Shown piece after piece: positions 1-12,886 of a stretch of DNA of 55,689 bases. How positions within the stretch are numbered: position 1 is the first letter of the stretch; each line of letters starts with the position of its first letter. Source of the stretch: an uncultured Anaerolineae bacterium. Lineage in GTDB: Bacteria > Chloroflexota > Anaerolineae > J036 > Brachytrichaceae. The stretch is from the NCBI GenBank assembly GCA_938034415.1, contig CALHLE010000037.1, positions 1 through 55,689 of the forward strand, in the 5' to 3' direction. The notes beneath the pieces are model-generated. The model searched no databases, was not told the origin of the DNA, and was given only the letters and a program-made list of their open reading frames with translations. Made by a program: the position numbers and the translations under genes.

Positions 1-129
1 GATCGCGATGTGCAAATCAAGATGGTGGACATCTACATCTCTTACCTGCGCCGCAAGCTGCAAACCCAGCCGACGAGCCGCGACCTCATCGAAACCGTGC
101 GCGGCTTCGGCTATCGGCTCAAGCCATGA
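1..129 (+). CDS. Response regulator, C-terminal winged helix (partial, 5' end missing)
   Basis: The window opens inside this gene; only the last 42 codons are present. They read as the end of an OmpR/PhoB winged-helix DNA-binding domain: the helix containing YISYLRRKL, followed by the beta hairpin ending in VRGFGYRL. The receiver domain lies outside the window. Its stop codon overlaps the start of the next gene (ATGA at 126-129), so it is translationally coupled to the histidine kinase and the two should form a cognate two-component pair. The signal is unknown. Confidence 0.9.
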   Translation, partial: DRDVQIKMVDIYISYLRRKLQTQPTSRDLIETVRGFGYRLKP

Positions 130-1514
130 CCACCGAACAGCACCTGTTGCAACGCCTGCGCCTGCAACTCACCCTCACCTACGCCGCGGCGGCCTTGGCT
201 TTTATCACCCTGCTCGGCGGCCTATCCTATGGCCTGCTCAACTTTTACTTCCAAACCAGCACCGATCTGGCGCTGCGCAGCCGCATGGCGATGGAGTTCG
301 TCCAGCTCGGCCAACTGCTGCCGGAGGAGCTGCAACGCGCCAACCTGGAATGGCTGCGCCTGAGCCAACTCACGCAGCTTGAAGTGGAGGATCTCTTCAA
401 GCGCAAGGAAAGGGAAGAGGACGACGATGAGCACAAGGGCTTCGCTAAGGCCGCCGGCGCGCGGGGCAATGCGCTCGAAGTACTGAGCAACACCTTCTTG
501 CTCTGGCTGGACGAGGAGGGGCGCTACCGGGTGTTGCCGGCGTTCACCCCACCCGGTTTCGTCCCCAGCGTAGAGGCCATCCGCGCTGTGCAGCGCGGCG
601 CCCCTTATGACCTGCGGACTGTATACACCAGCAGGGGCGAGCCGGTGCGCCTGCTCACCTACCCTTCGCGCAGCGAGGGCCTAACGCTGTACTTCCAAGC
701 CGGCCGCCCGCTTATTGAGCAAGCGCTGATCCTGCGCCGATGGTTGATCGGCCTGCTAGCAGTGGGCAGCGGCATGGTCGCTTTGGCCGCTTGGGTGAGC
801 TGGGTCATCGCCGGCCGGGCGATCCGTCCGGTGCAGGCGACCTGGGCGCGGCAGCGCGAGTTCATCGCCAACGCCAGCCACGAGCTGCGCGCGCCGCTGA
901 CGCTGATCCAGCTCAGCGCAGAGGTGGCGCTGCGTCAGGACACGTCCGAGGACGAGCGCCGAGAGCTGATCGCCAGCGTCATGCAGGAGACGCGCCACAT
1001 GAACGCGCTCATCAGCGACCTGTTGCTGCTCTCGCGCGCTGACGCCGGCCGGCTGCCGCTGGAGATCAAGCCGCTGGCGCTCGGCGCGCTGTTCGACGAC
1101 TTGCGGGAGGCATGGGCGCGAGCTTGCGCGGAGCGCGGGATCGCCCTGCGGGTCGAGCCAACCACAGCGGTTGTGCGCGCCGACGCCACGCACCTGCGCC
1201 AAGCGCTGATCGCGTTACTAGACAACGCCGCGCGCCACACGCCGGCCGGCGGGCGCATCACGCTGCGCGCAGACACCAGCGGTCGCCGCGTGACGCTCAG
1301 CGTGAGCGACACCGGCGAGGGCATTGCGCCGGAACATCTACCGCGCGTGTTCGAGCGCTTCTACCAGGCCGACGCTGCCCACTCGCGCAAGGGCAACAGC
1401 GGGCTAGGGCTTTCCATCGTCAAGGCGCTGGTGGAGGCGATGCAGGGCGAAGTGAAGATCGCCAGCCAAGTTGGGGTGGGCACCACCGTGACGCTCACGC
1501 TCCCCGCCGCGTAG
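126..1514 (+). CDS. Membrane sensor histidine kinase
   Basis: This is a 462-residue class I histidine kinase, the partner of the preceding regulator. A transmembrane helix lies at about residues 17-40 and a second at about 200-225. They enclose an extracytoplasmic region of about 160 residues that contains a very acidic/basic segment (KREREEDDDEHK). The HisKA box has the phospho-accepting His near residue 252 (ANASHELRAPLTL). The ATPase domain has an N box (DNAARHTP), a G1 box (DTGEGI) and a G2 box (GNSGLGLSIV). No clear HAMP domain is visible between the second helix and the H box, where a short VIAGRAIRPV linker is all that remains. The sensed signal cannot be read from the sequence. Confidence 0.93.
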   Translation: MTTEQHLLQRLRLQLTLTYAAAALAFITLLGGLSYGLLNFYFQTSTDLALRSRMAMEFVQLGQLLPEELQRANLEWLRLSQLTQLEVEDLFKRKEREEDDDEHKGFAKAAGARGNALEVLSNTFLLWLDEEGRYRVLPAFTPPGFVPSVEAIRAVQRGAPYDLRTVYTSRGEPVRLLTYPSRSEGLTLYFQAGRPLIEQALILRRWLIGLLAVGSGMVALAAWVSWVIAGRAIRPVQATWARQREFIANASHELRAPLTLIQLSAEVALRQDTSEDERRELIASVMQETRHMNALISDLLLLSRADAGRLPLEIKPLALGALFDDLREAWARACAERGIALRVEPTTAVVRADATHLRQALIALLDNAARHTPAGGRITLRADTSGRRVTLSVSDTGEGIAPEHLPRVFERFYQADAAHSRKGNSGLGLSIVKALVEAMQGEVKIASQVGVGTTVTLTLPAA

Positions 1515-1616
1515 CCGGAGACGTTTGCAACCGCGTGGCCGGGTCGAATCTCAGCCTGAGTTGACGCCGAGGGCCGTCGCTGCCCGCCGACGCGCGATGG
1601 CATGGGGAACCAGGGC

Positions 1617-1653
1617 GCATGGGCCTCATCGGCAGAGCCGGCGAAGCCCATGC
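1617..1653. terminator. Hairpin between convergent genes (possible bidirectional terminator)
   Basis: GCATGGGC (1617-1624) and GCCCATGC (1646-1653) are perfect inverted repeats with a smaller CGGC/GCCG stem inside. The site lies between the convergent kinase and YceI genes. There is no T-tract on either strand, so the terminator role is inferred from position and stem only. Confidence 0.35.
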
Positions 1654-1667
1654 AGGCCCGTCATACG

Positions 1668-2408
1668 TCACCGGCGCGTCGCCACGAACTTCAACGTCAG
1701 CGTCACCGCCTCCGATACGTTTGCCACAATCGGCACGGAGGGGATGGTGAGGCCAAAGTCGCGATGGGCGACGACCGCCTGCGCCTCGCCGCTGAGCTGC
1801 GCCTCATCGCCGGTCACTGAAGTATCAAAGGTCACCGGCTTCGTGACATCGCGGATTGTCAAGTTGCCCACCACTTTGAAATTTAGCTTATCGCCGGGCT
1901 TCGCCGACGGCGGCAGCCCTTCGATGGCCGTTGGCTCGAACGAGATCTTGGGATATTGGCCGGTCTGCAGAATGAAGCGATGGATGGCGCCGTTGCGACG
2001 CTCGTTATCCGTCTTGAAGTCCGTCGCGTCTATCTCCAGCTTGCCGATCTTGGAGTTGGACGGGTTGCCCCAGTCCACGGTGATCGAGCCGGCGACCTTG
2101 GGCGTCACGCCTACGACGACAGTGGGAACGCCCATCAGTTCTTCGTTAAGCGCAAAGCTGGCTTCCGATCCGCTCTCGCTGATCTGATATTCCACGATCT
2201 GCGCGGCGGGGGCCTCTGCTGTCGGCGCCTCGGTGGGCGCGGGCATCTCAGCAGCCGGCGCAGGCGCCTCCGTTGGAGCAGGCGCTTGAGTTGGAGCAGG
2301 CGTTGCAGTGGGCGCAGCGGTCGGCGCCGGCGCAGCCGGCGCGGCGCTGCATGCGGCAACCAGAAGCGCCATGGCGGTAAACAGCGCAGGGATAGTCGGT
2401 GATCTCAT
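1668..2408 (-). CDS. YceI-family lipoprotein
   Basis: A 246-residue exported protein. The N-terminus is a lipoprotein signal with a lipobox ending LLVAAC at about residue 20, so it should be anchored on the outer face of the membrane. Next comes a low-complexity linker of Ala, Pro and Thr (about residues 22-68). The rest (about 70-246) is a YceI-like domain, with motifs such as TDNERRNGAIH and FVVGNLTIRDVTKPVTF-like strands. YceI proteins are lipocalin-like barrels that bind isoprenoid or amphiphilic ligands. The start is supported by GGAGGA about 8 nt upstream. The ligand here is unknown. Confidence 0.85.
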   Translation of the reverse strand: MRSPTIPALFTAMALLVAACSAAPAAPAPTAAPTATPAPTQAPAPTEAPAPAAEMPAPTEAPTAEAPAAQIVEYQISESGSEASFALNEELMGVPTVVVGVTPKVAGSITVDWGNPSNSKIGKLEIDATDFKTDNERRNGAIHRFILQTGQYPKISFEPTAIEGLPPSAKPGDKLNFKVVGNLTIRDVTKPVTFDTSVTGDEAQLSGEAQAVVAHRDFGLTIPSVPIVANVSEAVTLTLKFVATRR

Positions 2409-2485
2409 AGATTCGTCCTCCTGACAGTCTTTGACTAAATTAACGCCCCAGGTGAAATCTCGCTCAAATGCAACTGAGAAGCGGC

Positions 2486-3841
2486 TTAAAGCGACGCCCT
2501 CTCGATCGCTTCCTCAACGACGTCCAGCCCCTCATGCAACTGGGCTTCGCTGATCACGAGCGGAAAGAGGAAGCGCAGGCCGTTCGAGTATAGCCCGCAA
2601 CGGATGGCGAGCACGCCGTTGCGCGCCAAGTCGCGAACGATAGCGACGGTCTTCTCCGGCGAGAGCGGCCGCCGGGACGCGCGATCCTCGACGAACTCGA
2701 TGGCCAGCATCGCCCCTAGGCCGCGCACGTCGCCGATCAGCGCAAACCGCTCCTGCATGCGCTTTAATCGTTCGCAGGCAATGCCGCCCAGATGAGCCGC
2801 GCGCGCGCACAGGTCATTGCGTTCGATAAGTGCGATGGCCTGCAGCGCCGCAGCGCAGGCGACCGGGTTGCCGCTGTATGTGCCACCCAAACCGCCCAGG
2901 TGAACCTTGTCCATTATTTCGGCGCGGCCCACCGTCGCGGCGATCGGCATGCCGGCGCCCATGCTCTTGGCCATGACGACGATGTCCGGCTCGACCTCAT
3001 AATGCTGGATGGCGAACAGCTTGCCGGTGCGGGCGAAGCCACACTGCACTTCGTCGGCGACGAGCAAGATGCCATAGCGCGCGCACACCTCGCGCAGCCG
3101 GCGCATGAACTCGCGCGGCGCAGGGATGAACCCGCCCTCGCCTTGCACCGGCTCGATGATCACCGCCGCTACGTGCTCCGGCATCACATGCGCCACCAAG
3201 AAGCGCTCGAACGCCTCCCAGACCAACTCGACCTTCTGCGCTTCGCTCAGGTCGGCGCCGATGGCGGTGCGGTAGAGATAGGGGAATGGGGCGCGATAGA
3301 CCTCCGGCGCAAACGGCCCAAAGCCTTTTTTGAACAACGCGTATTTGCTGGTCAGCGTTTGGGTGAGCAGCGTGCGGCCGTGATATGCGCCCTCGAAGGC
3401 AATGATGGCCTGCCGGCCGGTCGCCGCACGCGCAATTTGGATGGCCTGCTCCACGGCTTCGGCGCCAGTATTGGTGATCATGGCCTTCTTGGCCCCGCTG
3501 ATTGGCGCGATGGCGTTCAACTTTTCGGCCAATTGCACATGCGGCTCGGTGGTGGCGACTAGGCCGCAGACGTGGATCATCGCCTCGGCCTGCGCTTGAA
3601 TCGCCGCGACGACCTCCGGCGGGGTATGGCCGACGTTGAGCACGCCGATGCCGCCAGCGAAGTCAATCAGCACGTTGCCGTCCACGTCCTCCACCAACGC
3701 GCCATGCGCGCGTCGCACAGCGATGTCGGTAGCTTTGCCATAGCCCGCCGGCATGGCGGCTTCGCGGCGCGCGATCAGCGCGCGGCTGTTCGGGCCGGGC
3801 AACTCAGTCTTGAGCTGGATGAATTGGCGTGTGCGCGTCAT
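2486..3841 (-). CDS. gabT: Class III aminotransferase, 4-aminobutyrate transaminase type
   Basis: A 451-residue PLP-dependent aminotransferase of class III. It most resembles GabT, which moves the amino group of 4-aminobutyrate to 2-oxoglutarate, giving succinate semialdehyde and glutamate. Visible features are the N-terminal DFAGGIGVLNVGH region, the PLP phosphate-binding GAEAVEQAI segment, the VADEVQCGFARTG motif with the PLP-pyridine Asp, and the Schiff-base Lys near residue 291 (MAKSMGAGMP). Length is normal for the family. No gabD is adjacent, so a related omega-amino acid (for example 5-aminovalerate) remains possible. Confidence 0.85.
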   Translation of the reverse strand: MTRTRQFIQLKTELPGPNSRALIARREAAMPAGYGKATDIAVRRAHGALVEDVDGNVLIDFAGGIGVLNVGHTPPEVVAAIQAQAEAMIHVCGLVATTEPHVQLAEKLNAIAPISGAKKAMITNTGAEAVEQAIQIARAATGRQAIIAFEGAYHGRTLLTQTLTSKYALFKKGFGPFAPEVYRAPFPYLYRTAIGADLSEAQKVELVWEAFERFLVAHVMPEHVAAVIIEPVQGEGGFIPAPREFMRRLREVCARYGILLVADEVQCGFARTGKLFAIQHYEVEPDIVVMAKSMGAGMPIAATVGRAEIMDKVHLGGLGGTYSGNPVACAAALQAIALIERNDLCARAAHLGGIACERLKRMQERFALIGDVRGLGAMLAIEFVEDRASRRPLSPEKTVAIVRDLARNGVLAIRCGLYSNGLRFLFPLVISEAQLHEGLDVVEEAIERASL

Positions 3842-4099
3842 GGGGCATAGCTTACTCGAACAATCTCGAACGATAGAGGGGCAGGTAACAGAGGCTGATA
3901 GAGGGCAGCGAGCGGCTCAGTTCACCGCTTGCTCAGCGAACGCTTGCGCAACGCTCTACAAGCGCGCCTTCGGCCTAAGCCCTGTCTCAGTTTCTTATAG
4001 ACAATGCGGGCAGTGTGAGGCAGGGGTCGCCCATGCAACTAGAGCTGCCTTATCGGAAAAGAAGCGCCGAGCGCATATTTGACTTGAGGTGAAGGAATC

Positions 4100-4660
4100 G
4101 TGAAGTTCCCAAGTGTAACCGTTACTGGGTTGATTACAGCGCCATGTGAGACGCTGTTTGAAATTGTGAGCGATCCAACCCGCCATCCGCAAATAGCCGG
4201 CAGCGGTGAGGTGATGGAAGTGGAATGGATCACGCCGCCACCGGTGGGTGTGGGATCGGGCTTCCGGTCGCGCCAATGCATTGGCTGGTATCAATACCCG
4301 ACGCGATCATACGTGCAGGTCTACGATCCACCCCATCGCTTCATTTGGCTCTCCGGCCCGGGTTTCAAAAAGCCGCCCTTCGGCCAACTGTGGGGCTTCG
4401 ACCTGCAACCGCTGGACACGCGCGCGACGCTGGTGTCGCACCTGATGCGCTGGCCGCTGATGCCAGTGCCGGAGATCCCGCCCTTCTCGTGGCTTATGGC
4501 GCGCGGACTAAAGCATGAGTTGAACAACATGAAGCCGACGCTCTACAAGCTGGCTAAGCTCGCCAACGCAGAGGTCATCGGCGACCTGCAGGTGGAATTC
4601 GATTGGTGCGAACGCACATCGCCATGCGGCCAACGCCGCCGCGCGCTCGTCCAAGCGTAA
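4100..4660 (+). CDS. SRPBCC-fold protein
   Basis: A 186-residue cytosolic protein whose first 150 residues have the pattern of the SRPBCC (START/polyketide-cyclase-like) helix-grip fold. It opens with a strand ending in APCETLFEIVSDPTRHP, followed by alternating strands and a long C-terminal helix (MARGLKHELNNMKPTLYKLA). Such proteins bind hydrophobic ligands and the specific ligand is unknown. It starts at GTG, preceded by AGGTGAAGGAATC, which supplies a Shine-Dalgarno sequence. The last 30 residues, rich in Arg and Cys, lie outside the fold and overlap the promoter region of secG. Confidence 0.6.
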   Translation: MKFPSVTVTGLITAPCETLFEIVSDPTRHPQIAGSGEVMEVEWITPPPVGVGSGFRSRQCIGWYQYPTRSYVQVYDPPHRFIWLSGPGFKKPPFGQLWGFDLQPLDTRATLVSHLMRWPLMPVPEIPPFSWLMARGLKHELNNMKPTLYKLAKLANAEVIGDLQVEFDWCERTSPCGQRRRALVQA

Positions 4661-4670
4661 GCGCACCCTC

Positions 4671-4676
4671 TATAAT
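4671..4676 (+). promoter_or_regulatory. -10 box for secG, leaderless
   Basis: A perfect TATAAT lies 10 nt before the secG ATG and there is no Shine-Dalgarno sequence, so transcription should begin at or within a few bases of the start codon. It sits just after the end of the SRPBCC gene. Confidence 0.6.
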
Positions 4677-4686
4677 CTTGCCCGCC

Positions 4687-4914
4687 ATGAACGTGTTTCT
4701 TAGCATCGCACAAATCTTGCTCGGCGCTGCGCTCATCGCCGGCGTGCTGTTGCAGTCGAAGGGAGAGGAGCTTGGCGGCGTGTTCGGCGGCGCGCAGGGC
4801 ATATACCAGACGCGTCGCGGCATTGATCGCGTGCTCTTCACCATCACAATCTTCATTGCCATCGCATTCTTCGCACTCGCGCTGCTCAACGTCATCTTCT
4901 TCTCGGCAAACTAA
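4687..4914 (+). CDS. secG: Protein-export membrane protein SecG
   Basis: A 75-residue small subunit of the SecYEG translocon, which helps SecA-driven export through the cytoplasmic membrane. The two expected membrane helices are at about residues 4-22 and 50-72. Between them is the conserved cytosolic loop, beginning GVLLQSKGEELGGVFGG and reaching RRGIDRVLF. Length and layout are typical of bacterial SecG. The ATG follows a TATAAT box by 10 nt. It is not with other sec genes, which is usual for secG. Confidence 0.92.
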   Translation: MNVFLSIAQILLGAALIAGVLLQSKGEELGGVFGGAQGIYQTRRGIDRVLFTITIFIAIAFFALALLNVIFFSAN

Positions 4915-4990
4915 GTAGATCTGGCGTCCGCCGCCACCCAAATCTCCAACACGTCGGCGCTTCTTTCGCTCTTTTGACCGGACTTCCGAG

Positions 4991-6673
4991 ATGCGCACGC
5001 TCCGGCTTTCCCTGCTCTTTATCATGCTTGGGATTGCGGGGGTCGCCTTCCTAATCTACCAATTCATCGCCTCGCGCGACACCGTCCTCGTCCCGGCCGA
5101 GGGCGGCACCTACATCGAAGGGGTAGTCGGCGCGCCAAAGCACATCAACCCGCTGCTGTGCCCGCTGAACGAGGCCGACCGCGACCTATGCAGCCTGGTG
5201 TTCAGCGGGCTGACTCGACTGAACGAGTTCGGGGAAGTCGTGCCGGACCTAGCCGAGACTTGGTCTATTGCTGACAACGGCCTCACCTACGCTTTCAAGC
5301 TGCGGCAGAATGCGCGCTGGGAAGACGGCGCGCCGGTGACGGCCGACGACGTCCTCTTCACGATCAGCCTGATCAAGCAATCCGACTTCCCCGGCCGCAG
5401 GGACATCAGCGAAATGTGGCGACGGGTGGAAGTGACCAAGCTGGACGACTACACCGTCCAGTTTAGGCTCAATCAGCCCTACGCGCCATTCATGGACTAC
5501 ACGACCATCGGCCTGTTGCCGAAGCACATTCTGGAGGGGACATCGGCGGCCAACTTGGACAAGCTCTCGTTCAATCAGCAGCCCAAAGGCAACGGGCCGT
5601 GGCGCGTGGCCGAGCTGAACACTGCCGGCGGGCGGATCTCATCCATTACGCTGGAACCATCCTCGACCTACTTCGGCCTTCGGCCTAAGCTCGGCCGGTT
5701 CGTGCTGCGCTACTACCCCAACACGCAGAGCCTGCTCGAGGCGTTCAGAAACGGCGATGTGGACGGCATGGCCGACTTCAGCTCGACTGCCGAGGCAGCC
5801 GAGGCGTCAGGGCTGCCGAATGCGACCACCTACAGCATGCCCAGCGCTCGTTTCGTCGCGCTGATGATCAACCTGCGCAAGGACAGCGGCGCGCTGGCGC
5901 TCACCGAGCTGCCCGTGCGCCGGGCGTTGATGCTAGCGCTCGACCGGGAAGCGATCATCCGCGACGTGCTCAAGGGCCGGGGCATCCTCGCCAACACGCC
6001 GTTCATCCCCGGCACATGGGCGCACAATGCCGACGTTAAGTCCTATGGCCGCGACCTGGAACAGGCCAAGCAACTGCTGCGCGACGCCGGCTACGAAGTC
6101 GCCGTGGTTGCGCCGTCCAACGTCGAAGTCTGGCAAAAAGGCGGCGAGCCGATCGCCTTCACCCTGCTTACGCCGGAAGGCGGCGTCTACCCGCAAGTTG
6201 CCGAAGCCGTCGCCAGGCAGTGGCGCGAATTGGGCGTGCAAGTGACGGTGATTCCGGTGCGGAACATTGTGCGCAACTTCCTCGCCACGCATCAGTTCCA
6301 GGTCGCCCTCGCCGAAACCTTGCTCGACGGCGACCCCGATCCCTTCCCGCTCTGGCATCAGAGCCAGGCAAACACCGGCCAGAATTTCACCGGCTGGGAA
6401 AACGCCGAGGCCAGCCAATGGCTAGAGCAGGCGCGCGCAATCACCGACCGCGCGCAGCGCTTCGAGCTGTATCGGCGCTTCCAGGAGAAATTCGTCGAGG
6501 AGCTGCCGGCCATCATGCTCTACCATCCGGCCTTCGACTACATCATCGCCTCGCGCGTGCGCAACGTGCAGGTCGCGCCGATTGTCTATCCGAGCGACCG
6601 CTTCCGCAACCTGAGCGAGTGGATGATCAACACACGGCGCGTGCTGGCCAGTGAAGCGCCCCTTCAGCCGTGA
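4991..6673 (+). CDS. Extracellular solute-binding protein, family 5 (peptide ABC transport)
   Basis: A 560-residue family-5 solute-binding protein of the type that delivers oligopeptides, nickel or other solutes to an ABC importer. It shows the family signature near residues 80-115 (LAETWSIADNGLTYAFKLR, then WEDGAPVTADDVLFT) and the later RRALMLALDREAII and HQSQANTGQNFTGW segments. The N-terminus has an uncleaved-looking helix at about residues 7-27 with no lipobox Cys, so the protein is probably held by a membrane anchor. No permease or ATPase genes adjoin it. Confidence 0.85.
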   Translation: MRTLRLSLLFIMLGIAGVAFLIYQFIASRDTVLVPAEGGTYIEGVVGAPKHINPLLCPLNEADRDLCSLVFSGLTRLNEFGEVVPDLAETWSIADNGLTYAFKLRQNARWEDGAPVTADDVLFTISLIKQSDFPGRRDISEMWRRVEVTKLDDYTVQFRLNQPYAPFMDYTTIGLLPKHILEGTSAANLDKLSFNQQPKGNGPWRVAELNTAGGRISSITLEPSSTYFGLRPKLGRFVLRYYPNTQSLLEAFRNGDVDGMADFSSTAEAAEASGLPNATTYSMPSARFVALMINLRKDSGALALTELPVRRALMLALDREAIIRDVLKGRGILANTPFIPGTWAHNADVKSYGRDLEQAKQLLRDAGYEVAVVAPSNVEVWQKGGEPIAFTLLTPEGGVYPQVAEAVARQWRELGVQVTVIPVRNIVRNFLATHQFQVALAETLLDGDPDPFPLWHQSQANTGQNFTGWENAEASQWLEQARAITDRAQRFELYRRFQEKFVEELPAIMLYHPAFDYIIASRVRNVQVAPIVYPSDRFRNLSEWMINTRRVLASEAPLQP

Positions 6674-6782
6674 AGTCGCACGGCGCAAGTTGCGTCGGGC
6701 TGTCTGATCCGGCCGGCTGCGCCCAACTTGCTCGACCAGGCGAGCCGCGCTCGGCAGCTCCCGTCGCGCAGAACGCGCGTGC

Positions 6783-6805
6783 TATATTAGTTCGATTCGA
6801 TTCGA
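6783..6805 (+). promoter_or_regulatory. uvrA promoter -10 with three TTCGA repeats
   Basis: TATATT (6783-6788) is followed at once by three tandem copies of TTCGA (6791-6805), placing them at the expected transcription start. The 5' untranslated region would be about 55 nt. The repeats could be a regulator site, for example for damage control, but this is inferred only from position. Confidence 0.4.
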
Positions 6806-6851
6806 CGCAGCCTCATATTTGAAAGGGCACGTACGGGTTGGGCGAAAGGAT

Positions 6852-9920
<3,069 letters not shown>

Positions 9921-9951
9921 CGCCCGAAGCGCTGCGGCGAGGCTGCGCGCT

Positions 9952-11205
9952 TCACGTCACACGCCCGCGCTGATGGAACTCTGGGCGGTCCCAGGCGCGC
10001 GATTCGAGCACCTCGGCCAGGGCGTGCGCAGCATCCCACACGTCAACATAGCGCAGATAGAGCGGCGCAAAACCAAAGCGCAGGATGTCCGGCGCGCGAA
10101 AGTCGCCGATCACCCCGCGCGCAATCAGCGCCTGCACGATGGGGAAGGCGTCGGGGTGCGCAAAGCACACCTGGCTGCCCCGGCGGTTGTGCTCGCGCGG
10201 TGTGACCAGCCGCAAGCCATGCGCGGCGCACCGCTGCTCGACCCGCGCAATAAACAGATCGGTCAACGCCAGCGACTTCGCCCGCACCATCTCCATCGGC
10301 GCCTCCAGCGCTATGTCCACGCCGCACTCCAGCGCCGCCAGGCTGAGGATGGGCGGCGTGCCGCACAGCGCGCGGGCGATGCCCGACGCCGGCCGATAAT
10401 CCGGCTCGAAGGCGAACGGATGCGCGTGTCCCATCCAGCCGGCCAACGGCTGACGAAAGTCCGCATGGTGGCGCTGCGCGACGAAGATAAACGCCGGCGC
10501 GCCCGGGCCGCCGTTCAAGTACTTGTAGCCGCAGCCAACTGCGAAATCGGCTTGGGCGGCGTTCAAATCCACCGGCACGGCGCCCGCCGAGTGCGCCAAA
10601 TCCCAGATCGTCAACGCGCCGCTGGCATGAGCGCGCCGCGTGACCTCAACCATGTCGTGCATCCGACCGGTGCGGTAGTTGACATGGGTGAGCATCACGA
10701 CCGCCGCATCTGGGCCGATCGCGTCGGCAATCTCATCGGCCGCCGCCAGACGCAGGGTATAACCGCTGCCCAGCAGCTCGATCAGCCCTTGCGCCATGTA
10801 AAGGTCGGTGGGGAAGTTGTCGCGCTCGGATACGATGCAGCGCCGCTCCGGCCGCAGCGCCAGCGCAGCAGCCAAGGCCTTGAACAGGTTAATCGAGGTC
10901 GAATCGCCCACGACCACTTCGCCGGGTTGCGCGCCAAGCAGGCGAGCCAACTTGTCGCCGATGCGCTCCGGCAGCCCAATCCAGCCGGCAGCGTTCCAGC
11001 TTCGGATCAGCCCCTCGCCCCATTCGGCCTCAACCACCTGCGCCAAACGCTGCCGCGCCTGGCGCGGCAACGGGCCGAGCGAGTTGCCGTCGAGGTAAAT
11101 CACGCCTTCCGGCAAGTAGAAGCGAGCGCGGAACGCAGCCAAATGGTCATGCGCGTCCAGCGCGACAGCCGCCGCGCGCGAGTCCGGCAAATCGGATTGC
11201 GTCAT
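9952..11205 (-). CDS. kynU: Kynureninase
   Basis: A 417-residue PLP enzyme matching kynureninase, which cleaves kynurenine to anthranilate and alanine in tryptophan breakdown. Features are [12 protein letters not shown] near residue 38, the [10 protein letters not shown] phosphate-binding segment, [13 protein letters not shown] with the PLP-pyridine Asp, and the Schiff-base Lys at about residue 228 ([14 protein letters not shown]). Length is typical. The other kynurenine genes (kynA, kynB) are not nearby. A TAGATT box about 9 nt before the ATG is a possible leaderless promoter. The 3' end overlaps a short hairpin (GAAGCGC/GCGCTTC, 9926-9953) shared with the end of uvrA. Confidence 0.93.
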   Translation of the reverse strand: MTQSDLPDSRAAAVALDAHDHLAAFRARFYLPEGVIYLDGNSLGPLPRQARQRLAQVVEAEWGEGLIRSWNAAGWIGLPERIGDKLARLLGAQPGEVVVGDSTSINLFKALAAALALRPERRCIVSERDNFPTDLYMAQGLIELLGSGYTLRLAAADEIADAIGPDAAVVMLTHVNYRTGRMHDMVEVTRRAHASGALTIWDLAHSAGAVPVDLNAAQADFAVGCGYKYLNGGPGAPAFIFVAQRHHADFRQPLAGWMGHAHPFAFEPDYRPASGIARALCGTPPILSLAALECGVDIALEAPMEMVRAKSLALTDLFIARVEQRCAAHGLRLVTPREHNRRGSQVCFAHPDAFPIVQALIARGVIGDFRAPDILRFGFAPLYLRYVDVWDAAHALAEVLESRAWDRPEFHQRGRVT

Positions 11206-11404
11206 ATCTGCGCTAATCTAGCAGAACCCGAGAGCCGGGCGAGCGCTGCTGGGGGCATTTCTCGCAGAGGATGGGCGCAGGCAGTGCCCTGCGCCTGCCC
11301 TGCTCGCGCCACAGCGTATGCACTCGCATCGCTGCAAGTGACTCGGTCTGCATGGTATAGTCGCGCTGCATTCAACTCTCAAGCCAAAGTGGAGCTAAAT
11401 CAAC

Positions 11405-11935
11405 ATGTTGGGTCAACAGCAAGTAGAACGCACCGGCGAACTGACGCTCAAGGGTCAGCCGCTGACCGTAATCGGGCCGAAGTTGAAGCCCGGCGACAAG
11501 TTCCCGGCCGTCACCCTGACGGCGACCGACTGGAGCGCCGTGGACTTAGGAACGATGCGCGGCACCGTTCGACTGATCAGCGTGGTGCCCTCGCTGGACA
11601 CAGGCATTTGCGACGCGCAGACCAAGCGCTTCAACGAAGAAGCGGAGCAGTTCGGCGACAAGGTGAAAGTCATCACCGTCAGCGCCGACCTTCCCTGGGC
11701 GCAGCGGCGCTGGATGAACGACGCCGAAGTGAAAAACATCACCGTGCTGTCCGATCACAAGGACATGGCGTTTGGCGACGCGGTCGGCACACACGTCAAG
11801 GAGATGCGCATCGAGCAGCGCGCCATCTTCGTCGTGGATAAGGACGACACAGTGACCTATGCTGAGTATGTGCCAGAGATCGCCCAGCACCCTGACTACG
11901 ACGCCGCTATCGAGGCAGTCAAGAAACTGATCTAG
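11405..11935 (+). CDS. tpx: Thiol peroxidase (Tpx), resolving cysteine absent
   Basis: A 176-residue atypical peroxiredoxin of the Tpx group, which reduces hydroperoxides. The peroxidatic Cys is at residue 69 in PSLDTGICDAQTKRF. In E. coli Tpx the resolving Cys follows DLPFAQSRF; here the matching place reads DLPWAQRRWM, with Met104 instead of Cys, and the protein has no second cysteine. It would therefore have to work as a one-Cys enzyme. GGAG lies 11 nt before the ATG and TATAGT at 11356-11361 is a likely -10. It is 3 nt upstream of moxR and probably cotranscribed with it. Confidence 0.9.
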   Translation: MLGQQQVERTGELTLKGQPLTVIGPKLKPGDKFPAVTLTATDWSAVDLGTMRGTVRLISVVPSLDTGICDAQTKRFNEEAEQFGDKVKVITVSADLPWAQRRWMNDAEVKNITVLSDHKDMAFGDAVGTHVKEMRIEQRAIFVVDKDDTVTYAEYVPEIAQHPDYDAAIEAVKKLI

Positions 11936-11938
11936 AGA

Positions 11939-12882
<944 letters not shown>

Positions 12883-12886
<4 letters not shown>

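Noticed and set aside
9926-9953. GAAGCGC/GCGCTTC hairpin between uvrA and kynU as a bidirectional terminator.
   Set aside because: The stem is only 7 bp, has no T-tract and overlaps the kynU stop codon; noted under kynU but not listed.
9973-11841. A 622-codon plus-strand frame opposite kynU and running into tpx.
   Set aside because: It is the antisense frame of kynU, rich in Arg and Gln with no domain, and it overlaps the clearly real kynU and tpx.
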